Positions 20,601-32,100 of a stretch of DNA of 64,000 bases are shown here, one piece after another. The stretch covers positions 51,547,422 to 51,611,421 of the forward strand of contig NC_063445.1 of the NCBI RefSeq assembly GCF_020379485.1, written 5' to 3'. Position 1 is the stretch's first letter; the number at the start of each line of letters is the position of its first letter. Under the pieces are notes generated by a model, which saw only the letters and a list, made by a program, of their open reading frames with translations, searched no databases and was not told the origin of the DNA. A program made the translations under genes and the position numbers. Source of the stretch: Brassica napus (lineage: Eukaryota > Streptophyta > Magnoliopsida > Brassicales > Brassicaceae).

Positions 20601-23600
20601 CAGTTCCTCTGCCTCTTCCTCAGTTCTTCCCAAAAAGAAACCATTGCTGGCAGTATCAAGCCTGTTTCGGCATTGTGGTAGAGCTCCTCTATAGAAGGTG
20701 CTAAGTGAACTCTCCTTGCTGAAACCATGATGAGGGCATTGAGACCAATAGCCCTTGAACCTCTCCCATGCTTCACTGAAGCTCTCTAGACCTTTCTGTT
20801 GAAACCCAGAGATTTCGTTCCTGATCTTAGCTGTCCTTGAAGTAGAGAAGAATTTATCTAGGAAAGCTCTCTTGCACTCATCCCAAGTAGTGACAGTGTC
20901 ACTTGGAAGAGTCTTCTCCCAGTGGTGTGCTTTGTCTCCCAAAGAGAAAGGGAACAACTTCAACTTGAAAGCATCTTCAGAAACACCATTTGTCTTGGAC
21001 AAGCCACAATACTTATCAAACTTGTACAAGTGATCAAAAGGGTCTTCAGCAGCAAGACCATGATACTTGTTGTTCTCTATGGTATTGAGCAGCCCTGACT
21101 TGATCTCAAAGTTTTTGTTCTTCACAACTGGTGCTCTGATTCCCAACATATGACCATTAATGTGAGGTTGATCATAGGCTCCAATGGCACGAGCATGACG
21201 CTGTGGATGTTGTGGCTGGTGCTGTGGTCTTAAAGGATCAGCTCTTGGATTAATGCCTCCGTGGGCATCACCATCTTGAGGCAGATTCTCCATATCAAAC
21301 CCCAACCTTTGCAAGTGAGCCTGTTGCTCTACTTCTCTTCTCTGTCTTGCTATCTCCCTCTCAAGTGCTCTAATGTCTTCAACTCTTGGAACTAGGTTTG
21401 TTGGACCTCTACTCCTTGTGTTCATACACCTGAAATGCAAAGGGAGAAGAACAAAGAGAAGCAATAACACAATTAAATAAAAATTGACTTAGTCTCAAGC
21501 AAATGACTAAATCTCAATGTCACAATCAACTTAGAATTTGGCAACGGCGCCAATTTGATGCAGGACTTTTCAAGGGTCTAAGATCAAATCAATGTAGTAT
21601 TAAAGATTGTCGAACCAATCCTAGGTGATTCTAAAGCAAAAGGAATGCAAGTTTATGCTTAAGCTAAGTGCGATCCGGTTTTAAAGATTGTATGAACCAA
21701 AAACTATAAGCTAATGCAATAAAGTAATGATCTTTCTTTCTCAATTTGAAGTAAAAGGACTCATGGGGCTAGGCATTTGATCTCAGGTGATGTAGATTCA
21801 ATCTAAAGGTGGCAAGATAATCAATCAAACACTTTCCTTATGCCTAGACACTAATCTAAACAAGCTCTATCTCTAGAGGAATGTTCTTTTGGTAAATCAA
21901 CTCAAGCATCTAATTTCTTAGGTTCAATGTCACTAAAGCAAACATGGAGAACAAATCCAATAGCAATCTTAACTCCTTTAGCAACTAATCTCTTAGGTAA
22001 AGAAAGCTAAAAGCATTGAAGAGTTGGTTTAGACATTTCATCATACACCTTGTGGGCAGAAAATGCCTAGAGATCTATTTTAGTATGATCGAGACTAAAA
22101 TAGCATTTGGAACCCTCAACAAGCAAAGAAACAAGTAGATCTAACTTTTAACACCCTAGATCATCTCTAATCACCCTTAATCACCCTAGCCCATGAATTC
22201 AAAGATGACTACTCAATACTCTTCATGATGAGCCCAAGAATCAATGAAATCACCCTAGCCCATGAATTCAAAGATGACTACTCAATACTCTTCATGATGA
22301 GCCCAAGAATCAATGATGATTTGGTGCTAATCATGGTTAGTGATCAAGATAATCAAGCAATCACAAGAGAGAAATGATCAAGATAGGATATTTCACCTAA
22401 AAGTTCTTTTGTGATTAGATAGAAAAACAAGATCCTCTTCCCTTTGGGGATTACAAGAATATTTATATGTCTTTTGTAAATCTAATAGTTTCCATTAAAA
22501 AGTCAAGCCCTTAAAACATTAAAATTCGAGTGAGGAAAAATATCGACTTGGGTAAGATCTTTGGGGCTCAACCCGCGTAAGCTTCCCCGCGTCAAGCCAT
22601 CGCCACGCCTTCAGTTCATGCGAGCGGGTACATGACCCCGCGTGAGACTGGTGTTGACGTCTCTTCCGGTGCGAGCGGGTATGCGATCCCGCGTCACTGA
22701 ACCCGCGTGAGATTGTCGATGCGTCTTCCTGGCCTCGTCCAAGCCGCGTCGTGAACCTGCGGTCTCTTCCATCACTGGCTCGACTCGCGGAGGTCGTCGC
22801 TTCAAGCTTCTGTCGTGGTGGTGGTTGAGCTCGTGCTCTCAGCTCGTGGTCGCGTGCTCAGCTCTTCGTCGCCGTCGAGATCGAGCTTCAACGTCTCGGA
22901 GTTTCGACGCGACCAAGCTTCTTCGTCGCTTCTCGTCATCGGCTTCTCCACCACGGGATCTCTGGTCCAAGTCATCTCCTCCTCGCCGTGATCGGATCTC
23001 CAGGCCGTGGTATCCGCCTCCGCCGTCGTGCTCGTCATCTGCTCGTAACGGAGGAATCACGATGCAACAATGGTGGATTTGAGACTTTTTGCACATCTGG
23101 TCCTTATTCTTTTGGCTATTTACGAATTGACCCCAAAACTATCAAAAGTGCAGAAAGGTCCACCCGAATCAACCCCAAAGTTTCCAATCGTACGATTTAG
23201 CCCAGGCGAATATTCAGAATTTGCAACTTTGGTCCCTGGATTCTTGTTAACATCACAGTGGACCCAAAACTTCCAAAATGTGCAATTTAACCCTTGAATT
23301 TCGCCCTAAACTTCCAAATGAGCATTCCAACCCTATGATATGCAAATGAGTATGCAAATGCAACACAAAGACTTAAATGCAACCTAAAATGATCATAATA
23401 AGCTAAAAAATGAATCTAAAGCTTATGAAAATCATGAGATATCAATTACAACCTATAAACAGTATTTGTAATGAATTTTTTGCAGCCGAGAATCTGACGT
23501 TGCCGTATCTAACACCGTACTTGGATTCGGTTGGAGCTAATTATCGGCATGGGGCTAATTTTGCGACTGGCGGTTCTTGCATCCGCCCCACCGTTGCTTG

Positions 23601-24668
23601 TTTTAGTCAGTTCCATCTTGGAACTCAAGTGTCTCAGTTCATTCACTTCAAGACTCGTACATTGTCTCTTTACAACCAAACCAACGGTGAGTTAAACCGG
23701 TTGAGCATTCCAATTACCAAACCGGAGTTGAAAATGATTTCCTATTTGTGAAACAGGAAAAACTCCATTCTGCAAAGGAGTCCTTGCACGGCCTAAAGAT
23801 TTCTCAAAGGCTCTTTATACTTTCGATATCGGTCAGAATGATCTCGCCATCGGGTTCCAAAACATGACAGAGGAACAACTCAAAGCAACTATACCGGCAA
23901 TCATCGAAAGCTTCACTACTGCTATAAAAGTAAGTAACAAAATGAACGGTATGATTATCATAAAGTTCAATATTACTCATCTAAATTTTTTAATGACATC
24001 ATACTTTATAGTTTATACTGATTGGTATATATTTTTTTAGTTGCTGTTCAAAGAAGGAGCAAGATTCTTCTCAATTCACAACACCGGACCAACGGGTTGT
24101 TTACCCTATCTTCTGAAATCATTTCCGGCTACACCGCGAGATCAGTATGGTTGCTTGAAGCCTCTAAACAATGTGGCAATTGAGTTCAACAAACAACTCA
24201 AGCAGAAAATCTCTGAACTGAACAAAGAGTTACCTTATTCTCTCTTAACTTATGTTGATGTCTACTCAGCCAAAAGCCATTTGATCACCAAAGCAAAGAA
24301 TCTTGGTTAATACTAAACTGAAATTTCATTAGACCAAACATTCCCAATTACCCAGTCCTCCTTAGCTTCATTAACATATCTCATTATCTTCTCTAATTTC
24401 AGGTTTTGTTGATCCTTTTGATTATTGTTGCGTTGGGGCGGTCGGACGTGGAATGGGATGCGGAAAGACAATATTTCCAAATGGAACAGAACTTTATAGT
24501 TCTTCGTGCCAAAACCGAAAAAATTTCATAAGCTGGGATGGTATACATTACTCGGAAACCGCGAATATGCTAGTCGCAAATCGGATCCTCGATGGATCAA
24601 TATCCAATCCGCCTATCCCAACCCAAAAAGCTTGCAAGCTTACGAAAAATGTAGTTGGCAAAATATGA
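14606..24668 (+). CDS. GDSL esterase/lipase (ENOD8-like) with a giant intron 1
   Basis: Exons 14606-14858, 23486-23686, 23757-23929, 24041-24305 and 24403-24668 keep phase and give about 385 residues, normal for plant GDSL lipases. A hydrophobic N-terminal signal peptide (FTFFIILFLLGL) predicts secretion. Block I is FGDSNSDTG with the catalytic serine, block III is GQND, and block V is WDGIHYSETAN with the catalytic Asp and His. It probably hydrolyses lipid, wall-acyl or similar esters in the apoplast; substrate unknown. By memory it corresponds to At3g27950. Intron 1 is about 8.6 kb because an LTR retrotransposon sits in it; without the element and one copy of the duplicated target it would be about 70 bases. 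No premature stop was seen, so function depends on splicing across the insertion. Confidence 0.85.
14897..16715 (-). repeat. Left LTR (3' LTR of the minus-strand element)
   Basis: 1819 bases, TG...CA termini. It contains a GC-rich block near 15850-16330 with repeated CCCGCGTGAG and CGAGCGGGTA words. Short frames here are not genes. At least 15 substitutions against the right LTR are visible in the first half, so insertion was not very recent. Confidence 0.92.
16716..18601. other. Non-coding internal region of the LTR element
   Basis: CT-rich and AT-rich sequence with scattered short frames occupies the place where pol would lie. A pyrimidine run lies near 17380-17430. No reverse transcriptase or integrase motif could be found in any frame. 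Confidence 0.7.
18602..21470 (-). pseudogene. Retrotransposon Gag-protease polyprotein, frameshifted
   Basis: The first frame (21470 down to 19905) has the retrotransposon Gag domain: DPFDHLYKFDKYC, FPFSLGDKAHHWEKTLP, TWDECKRAFLDKFF and RNEISGFQQKGLESF, followed by a Gln/Asn-rich linker. The second frame (20122 down to 18602) continues with an acidic/lysine linker and a retropepsin-like domain, DALVDSGASVNVIS with the catalytic aspartate, and a second-half motif VPLILGTPFL. The two frames overlap, and their reading changes at a run of five G residues (minus strand) near 19980. One extra base there seems to have split a single polyprotein. The region from 18601 down to 16716 is non-coding where pol would be expected. 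Confidence 0.85.
21556..23444 (-). repeat. Right LTR (5' LTR of the minus-strand element)
   Basis: 1889 bases, longer than its partner mainly because of a 69-base tandem duplication at 22181-22318 that the left LTR lacks. Its termini TGATGCAGG and GATATCA match the left LTR. Confidence 0.92.
22181..22318. repeat. 69-bp tandem duplication inside right LTR
   Basis: The unit starting TCACCCTAGCCCATGAATTC occurs at 22181 and again at 22250. The left LTR has a single copy, so the duplication arose after insertion or distinguishes two parental LTRs. Confidence 0.9.
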
Positions 24669-24784
24669 ATTAATAAATGTTTAAGAATAGCCGAATGGTT
24701 TGATTCTGCCGTTATCTAATCATTGTCGACTGTTGGAGGGTGCTCTTTTCTTTTAACTCGTTCGCAGCTCGAAACCCTATTAGA

Positions 24785-25775
24785 TACTCCCTCAGTTCCA
24801 CGAAGATAATTTTTTTAGTATTTTCACACATATTAAGAAAACACTGCCATAATAAATGTATAATTTTATGTAATTTTTAATTTTCAATAACTTTTAACCA
24901 ATAATAATTCAATAAAGTCAATTAATTTTCTTGAAGTTTACAATTTTTTCATAGAAAACACAAAAAATATATCTTTCTCAAAACAAACTTTTTTTCTAAA
25001 AAATTTATCGTTAAGGAACGGAGGGAGTGTTATTTAGTACTTCCTCTGTTTCAATTTTCTTTTTGTCACCACTTCTTCTGTTTCAATATATTTGATGTTT
25101 TAGATTATTTTTTATTTCATGATTAAATTTTGTTTTCGTCAATTGTAATTGTTTCTTTCTATTTATAATTAAATAAATTGATTTTTAATTATATTTTAAT
25201 GATATTTCTGATAAAAAAGATACTTCCTCCATTTCAAATAGATGTTTTCATGAAGTTTTTGAAGTTTCAAAATAGACTATGTTTTTATATTTCAATGTGA
25301 CTTTTAACTTTATCAAAAACTGTGTAACCAATGATATTTTGTATTTTATTTTGTAATTGGTTGAATAATTTTAAATTTATATTTAATGATACTTTTTAAA
25401 CGAAAAATAAGTTTCTTAATTGTTGTGCATTAGCGTAAAACTTCATGTATTTTGATATATAATGATTAGTTTTCTTAATATTTGTTCATGTGTAAAACAT
25501 TATATAATATGAAACATTATCATTATTCAATATTCTCTCCATTTCTAAATATAAGATGTTTAAAGAGTTTTTGATGTTTTAATGTGTAAGATGTTCCATA
25601 AATAATCTTTTGACATTGTTAAAATTTGTGTAACCAATTATATTTACTAGTCTATTTTGTAATTGATTGAATAGTTTATAATTATAGTTTTATGTCCTAT
25701 TAGATTAAAAAATAATTTTTTTAATATGCATGTTTTAGATGAAACATTTTATATTTAGGAACGGATAGAATAACT
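24785..25775. mobile_element. Nested Stowaway-like MITE cluster
   Basis: Near 24787 CTCCCTCAGTTCC is mirrored by GGAACGGAGGGAG ending near 25028, the classic plant Mariner/Stowaway MITE termini next to TA. Similar starts (ACTTCCTCTGTTTCAATT near 25040, ACTTCCTCCATTTCAAAT near 25221, TTCTCTCCATTTCTAAATATAAG near 25532) and an end (TATTTAGGAACGGATAGAATA near 25760) show several related elements in series or nested. None has coding capacity. Confidence 0.7.
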
Positions 25776-25810
25776 TTTGGGTTAATGTTTTTTGTTCTTT
25801 ATTTTCTTTT

Positions 25811-25859
25811 AACTCAAAGCAACTATATCGGCAATCATCGGAAGCTTCACTACTGCTAT
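25811..25859 (+). repeat. Duplicated fragment of GDSL exon 3
   Basis: These 49 bases match 23877-23925 in exon 3 of the GDSL gene with two mismatches, running from AACTCAAAGCAACTATA to ACTACTGCTAT. No other part of the gene is present nearby, so it is an isolated captured or copied scrap beside the MITE cluster. Confidence 0.85.
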
Positions 25860-27212
25860 GAATAGATGTTTCAAAATTATTTTCCAATTAGAAAGATATA
25901 TAATATAGGCAAAAAACCCACCAAACTGAACCACATATATAGGTAAAAATAAATTCCATCGTAAAACTAAAATCCAAAAAGCTTATTGATTTTCTTGGTC
26001 AAACAAGCATCTTTAAATCTTTTTAAAGGTTCTCTGAATTTACATTTTTATCAAATTACTTTTCTTTCCCACCTTTTACAAGCAAAAAAACAAAAGAGAA
26101 GAACATTATGTTTGCTTTAGGTGTACGAATGGTTGTGGAGGAAGGTTGACTGCCTCATAGTGGCTTCATGTTTTTCCAATGAGTCCATGGCCAATTCATT
26201 CTTGTATGCATGTATCTCTTTCTATTTAGATTTCAGTGAAGTTAAAGAATAATGAGAAATGTTATACCTCGATTTATAGAGGAAAATAATCTTTAAAACT
26301 AGCTAGACGTAGTTAACTCAACGGGCCGACTATAATGATGTTATTTTAGTTATGTCGAATTTGAATTATATTCTAAAATATCACGTTTAGGGATAGATGA
26401 TTTACGCATTTTAGATATACCATAAGGTTAATCATCTACCTACAAAATATCTGTCACCCCAAAATTCATGGTTAATTAACTAACGGTATTATACTACTAA
26501 CATATATTTGGGCTTGAGTAGCATAAGATGTAGCTTTATATAATTTTCTGTAGAATTAATATTTTCTATTTTTTCTGTGACTGTATAAATTTTTGTTGTT
26601 GAATTTTGGTTATAGATTTGAGGAGATTTAGTCATTTACTTGTAAATTTTCTAAAACAAAGACATAAGTGTTCTAGGCATTTTGCTTTCTAAAGCTTAAA
26701 AAAATACTATAGTTTTAATTTTTTTTTTCTAAAGCACTATTGAAAGAGATTTGTGATTTAGAAAAAAAATGGCTGTAAAAATATATATATTCTATCACTT
26801 GCCAATCATCACCTTTGTTTCTTACATTAGTTCCAACTTTTATTATTGCTGGGGTTAGGTCAAATATGAGACATTTTGTCATACTCCGGATATTATACGA
26901 ATCAGCCCGTTGCAATATAACTATAGCCTCAGTTAAAAAAGAAGAAGATAACTATAATTTTTGCAGATAAATATAACGCTTATAACAATATCAGTGGAAG
27001 TAAAAAAGTTAAAATGTTTATGACATGAGGTTTTATGTAAGGAAATCTGATAAAAAGTGTATATTTCTAGAAAGAGCTAAATAGTTTGTGGGGTTTTTTA
27101 AAGAGTTTTATATGTAGTTTGATTTTGTTAGTCTAAATATATATATGAATAGATGTAGTCATGAAACATGACAACAGAGCATCCGAATATGGAGAATATG
27201 CTAACTTTGTCA
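25860..27212. other. Intergenic AT-rich sequence
   Basis: No gene supported. It contains A/T homopolymers and short frames only. Confidence 0.5.
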
Positions 27213-27459
27213 ACCTAAATACATTTTTTTTGGGGTAAAATGTAAAGATATTATTACCAAGCTTTTCAATTTTTCGACAGAAATACAATGGAGACAAGAA
27301 GCGGACGAAAGAAAATAAAACCTAAACAACAACTCGATCTATCTAGCCGAAACCGACCCAACAAGCAAAACCGCTGATCAGAGGCATCAGCTTATTCCAC
27401 ACTTACCACTTGCCGCAAAAAGAAGAGCCCGTTAAAACGAGAGTCAGACCTAAATACAT
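27213..27459 (-). mobile_element. Short retroposed tail (SINE or truncated LINE)
   Basis: ACCTAAATACAT occurs at 27213-27224 and 27448-27459, flanking a 223-base insert that begins with eight T residues, i.e. a poly(A) tail on the minus strand. A 12-base target duplication plus a terminal A-tract indicates LINE-type retroposition. The body has no domain I recognise; a 5'-truncated LINE end is likely. Confidence 0.75.
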
Positions 27460-27723
27460 GTGCAAGGACCAGCCATGCCATGCCGCCTCTAAAGACAAAC
27501 TTAAATATATGTGGAACAAGAATTTCATGAACAAAATATGTGTATACAAATGCGGAAAATGTATAATTCAAAAATGAAGATTGTGCTATTAATTGAGGGA
27601 AAATCTTAATGAATGTGAATAAGTCTATGATAAATTCAAGTTAAAGGCTCACAGTTCTGGCATTCTGTTTAGAATTTGTTTCATTTCAGTTTTCACATGT
27701 TTGGTTTTTACGATTCTAGCATA

Positions 27724-29751
27724 TCATATATCTATAGGAATTTTAATGTTTGTGCCAATTCTTTTGCAAAATTGTCTAGAACGTGAATTTTATTATTTTC
27801 CTCTAGAAGACAGAAGATCATTATTCTTTGGAACAAATTTTCTTCGGACCAATATTTGTTTTAATTAAATGCCGGCTAGTTGACAAAAAAATAAACAATG
27901 CATTGTAGTACTGTAAATTATTATGGATGAAACGTATTGAGGAAATATTTTTAACCAAAACACATTCTTACTTTTATTTTCGAGGCAAGAAATGCTAGAT
28001 AGGTGTATATACACTGTCTGATACCAAAGGACCATTAGCTTTTTCTGTTTCTTTAACACAATTTTGCTCATGAATAATACTTTTTATCAGAAATCGGAAT
28101 CTTTTTGGATCAAACACTATAAATTAGAATCTTAGACTTGGCCCATTGATCGGTCAAAAAGATAGTATTCTAAGTGTATGTTCCAAAAACTTCAAATCTC
28201 TAGAATGTCACCCTCTTGAGAAATAATTGAAGTAAAAAAAAATCAGAGTTTAAAACACATGTTATCATAGTCTTATTTTAATCATCCATTAACAATTTGT
28301 AACTCAATGTTCGAGAGACATTATTTTAATAACATAATTAATTACTTGATGTTTGTATTTGTGTTTATATATTTTTTCCATGCAATCACTTGGTATTCCC
28401 TTAGGTACCGGTTCTTGTTTATAAGAAAACTCGATGGAAATCAAGTAGTATTCACACACAACGTGCACACATATGCTAGTAGCATCTTAATATCGTTCAA
28501 GACACATGAGAAGTACAATTGTGATTCTTTTTTTTTACCATAAGAAGCGACCCCACCGCAGGCATCCACTTCAATTTGTGTTTGTTTGTTTTTGTAATAA
28601 TCTTATCAAAACATTTTTTATAAAAAAAATAATCTTATCAAAACTCTAAACGGTCATATCAGAGAATGGTCAGCTTTGCTTTTCTTCTCATTCTTCTATA
28701 TATTCATCTATAAATACCTTCTCACACCTTCTCCATTCTGCACACACATCTATAATACAAAAAGGATCATCAAAACAGTTGTTTAAACTCTCTCATCTCT
28801 TAAGTTGCTACGTTTTTGTTTGTATTTTCCGATACGTACCATGGATTGCAGATCATCTATGGAGTCATCGGAAACCCTAAGGTAACCTATCTTCCATCGT
28901 ACGTGTATTATATTATATCAAGCGTTTATATGAAAATATCGAAAAGAACTCATGGAGGATGTCATCCAGTATCACACCCAAATTCTATAATCAATTGATG
29001 AAAAATAAGAAATAAAGTTTTTCTTAATTTATAGTTTTTATACATATGTACACGCACGTGCAGGAACAAGTGCGCAGCTTGTTATAAACAATTCAACAAA
29101 TTCGAACATTTAGTGGAGCACATGAAGATCTCGTATCACTCCGGTCATGAGCCTATGTGTGGCGTTTGCAAGAAACATTGCCGTTCTTTTGAGTCCCTCC
29201 GGGAACATCTCATAGGTAAATGATAAGCTATATATATTAAGAGAAATATATCGTTTTATATATTCACGACGCATATGTGTATTTATTTTTTATTGTGCTA
29301 TATTATTAGGGCCATTGCCAAAACAAGAATGCAAGAACATTTTCAGCTTTCGCGGATGCAGATTCTGCTTGATGATCCTCGAAACCCCGAACGCTCGTAG
29401 GATCCATCAAGAGAGATGCCAATTTTCGAGCGTCAATGCTGTAATCTTTTCTTCTAATATTTGCGCAAATTAAAATTGTTAATAATCAACCGCATAACAA
29501 TATATTCTTACATATTTTCTATGTATCAGGGATTGACGACTCGTATGGCGGCCTTAGGCGTAAGAGATAAGGCCATGATCGACTACACGTCGTCTAGATC
29601 CCCAAAAGTGGTTGCACTCTCTTGCAAGATGGTAGGAGGGGGAAGCGACGGGTCGCTGGATCTATGCGCAAGGGTTTGCATAACGGATGAGAGCGACAAC
29701 GTTGTGTTCCATACGTACGTGAAACCGCCAATGCCCGTGACGAACTATAGG
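27724..29751 (+). repeat. Segmental duplication, copy 2 (parental side)
   Basis: Partner of 86-2124. Here the homologous segment runs on without break into the rest of the exonuclease-like gene, so this is presumably the source copy. Confidence 0.9.
28709..28716 (+). promoter_or_regulatory. TATA box of exonuclease-like gene
   Basis: TATAAATA about 130 bases upstream of the ATG at 28841, in the spacing expected with a leader of roughly 100 bases. Confidence 0.65.
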
Positions 29752-31044
29752 TATGAGAAGACCGGCATACGTCCGGAGAATCTAAGGGACGCAATGCCCT
29801 TGAAACATGCACAAAGAAAGATTCAAGAGTTTCTTTGTAATGGAGAACCCATGTGGAAGATTCGTCCAAGAGGTGGGAAAGGGAGGATTCTCGTGGGACA
29901 TGGCCTCGATCACGATCTTGACCGCCTTCAACTTGAATATCCTTCTTCCATGATAAGGTGGCATTTCTATAAAGAAAAACAAAATATAAAGAGGATATAT
30001 ACGTATATAACTAGATTCCTTTAGTGTTACTTGAAATCTTTCAATATAGCCCATGATTTTATGTGTGTTTTTTATATGACGGGATTTTGTATCATTTTAT
30101 TGCTGTATGTAGGGATACTGCGAAATACCCTCCGTTGATGAAAACAAGCAAGCTGAGCAATTCCCTCAAGTACTTGACCCAAGCCTATCTCGGGTAATAT
30201 ATCTAATTTTGTTTTTGTAATAATATTTTCGAACCTAACACATTAATTTGGAAAATGATTATAGATGCATGCATACATTACCTATATTGATACACATATA
30301 TATCATAATAGGTGGGTATTGATGTTTGTATGGGCTTAAATGGGAGGGCTTCAAAACGTAAGATTTACATGTTTTCAAATATATTCATTTCAAAATTTAC
30401 ACATAAACATATATACTTTGTGTGATTAGAACTATCATTGAAGTAAATAAAATGAAATCATTATAACAAAAAGGAATTTACATGGTTAGAAATTTTACTT
30501 TACCCTAGATACTTAATACTTATTAGCGTAGATTTTCCTTACATCAACCTGTTTATTTCATTTTCTTTTCTTTTTAACGCAAATATATAGTTCCAATAGT
30601 ATTTACCCTTGTTTTCTGTATGTAAAATTTTAGGGATGAGTAGTGTGTATGCCTCATACCATATGTTCCATATATAATCTATGTTCGTGTCTACCAACCG
30701 TATAAGTAATCTAAAACACTTGAGATCAATTATATACACATTAATTGTCTAATGTTCAAGAATCAAGACCATATATTAATGACGATTATTGATGTGCTTA
30801 TAGGTATGATGTTCATGTTGGGATACAAGACCCATACGAAGATTGTGTAGCGACGATGAGGCTTTACACGAGAATGAGATATCAGAAACACAAGATTGAA
30901 GCTTATCCTTTAGCTGCCGACGCGCACAACCGTAGCAATCAAGTGGCTTGGAGGCAGAACGAGTTCGAGAGGATGTCTCCTGATGAAATGCTTTCCATCT
31001 CTCGATCCGACTACTATTGCTGGTGCTTGGACTCCCTCGCCTGA
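28841..31044 (+). CDS. C2H2-finger exonuclease-family protein with altered catalytic residues
   Basis: Six exons in phase: 28841-28881, 29064-29215, 29310-29440, 29530-29957, 30113-30193 and 30804-31044, about 357 residues. The N-terminal third has cysteine/histidine fingers (CAACYKQF...EHLVEHMKISYH and CGVCKKHCRSFESLREH) and a third Cys/His cluster (CRFCLMILET...HQERC). The rest is a DEDD exonuclease fold (MVGGGSDGSLDLCARVC, ILVGHGLDHDLDRL, YLTQAYLG, DPYEDCVATMRLY). Active family members read D-C-E before MVG; here it is S-C-K. The histidine five residues before the last aspartate is glutamine. The two remaining aspartates (GLDHDL, YEDC) are present. So it may be a pseudo-nuclease that binds nucleic acid. 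It resembles At3g27970/At5g40310 as remembered. Confidence 0.85.
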
Positions 31045-32100
31045 TTTCTAAAACTATGGGGTTAAGTTGAGGAATTTCACATAATAACTTCGTAAACTTT
31101 TTTCAAGATATTAAATTTAGTAGCGTAATGTCGAATAAGAATCAGTTGTTATTTTTAATATATACTAGTATCTAAATTTTATAGTATGTGTCGTGTGAGA
31201 CGCATAAATTGTTACTGTACTTGTAATAATGCATTGCTTTTCAATGATTAATTACTTTTAGTTTAAAATTAATTACTAATTAGTACTTGTACATCTCTGT
31301 TTGTTTTAGACTTTTAATCCATATAAAAATTATGCAAAATTTCTATTTTTTGAAACACACATAATACAATAGTAAGTAGTAAGACATTTTTTTCTCAAAC
31401 ACGGTATGCATTAAAAATATGGTTATTAACATGAATAGGTAATCGCACGGGAACTCGTTTTATAAAGAAAAATATGCCACATTTTATATAACTATTTAGG
31501 AAAAATACAAGTGTAACATAATTTTCTTCTATGCAGTTTTATTCATTTACTGATAATACTAAAAATATATATTTTGTTTATAGGTTGGTTGTAATAAAAT
31601 TATAAATATGTCAATACCAAATAAGATATATGTCTTGTTATCCGTTTGACTAATTTATTTAGAAATATCGAAACCAACTGAATATTTGAAACTAATTAAA
31701 AAATAAACACATTCTAATATTACCATTTACTAAATTAATAAGGTAATTTATAACGATAACTCAAATATTCATGATTTATTTGAAACCATGTAAGACGTAT
31801 GTGGTCAAAAATATGATTTGATGGTAATTTTTAGATATCTTCTTCCTTAACATATCACACATACATTTATCTACTTTTTCATTTGTATCTTCTATAAAGT
31901 AAATTATTTTCAAAGAATTACATACTTACAAATTAAAGAAAAGAGATTTTGGTATAACAATACACAAATTGAAAGGATCTTAAATTGTTTGTGACAATGT
32001 AAATATCATTATTTTTGATATATCAAGAAATTCAAAATTTCATCAAAAAAATATATAAGAGACACTTATTAAGATATTTTAACAATTTTTAAAAATAATT
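31045..32100. other. Intergenic AT-rich sequence
   Basis: Presumed 3' untranslated region of the exonuclease-like gene, then AT-rich DNA without recognisable genes or elements. Confidence 0.5.

Larger units (their letters stand above)
14897..23444 (-). mobile_element. LTR retrotransposon (gag-protease only) in GDSL intron 1
   Basis: Two long direct repeats (14897-16715 and 21556-23444) begin TGATGCA and end GATATCA. The element is flanked by a perfect 5-base target duplication ATTAC (14892-14896 and 23445-23449). Coding lies on the minus strand. Next to the right LTR is a primer-binding-like GGCGCCGTTGCCAA, as in Ty3/gypsy Athila/Tat-type elements. Next to the left LTR is a purine tract GTGTGGGGGAG on the minus strand. 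The 4.84-kb internal region encodes Gag and aspartic protease but no reverse transcriptase, RNase H or integrase, so the element must be mobilised by a relative. Confidence 0.92.
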
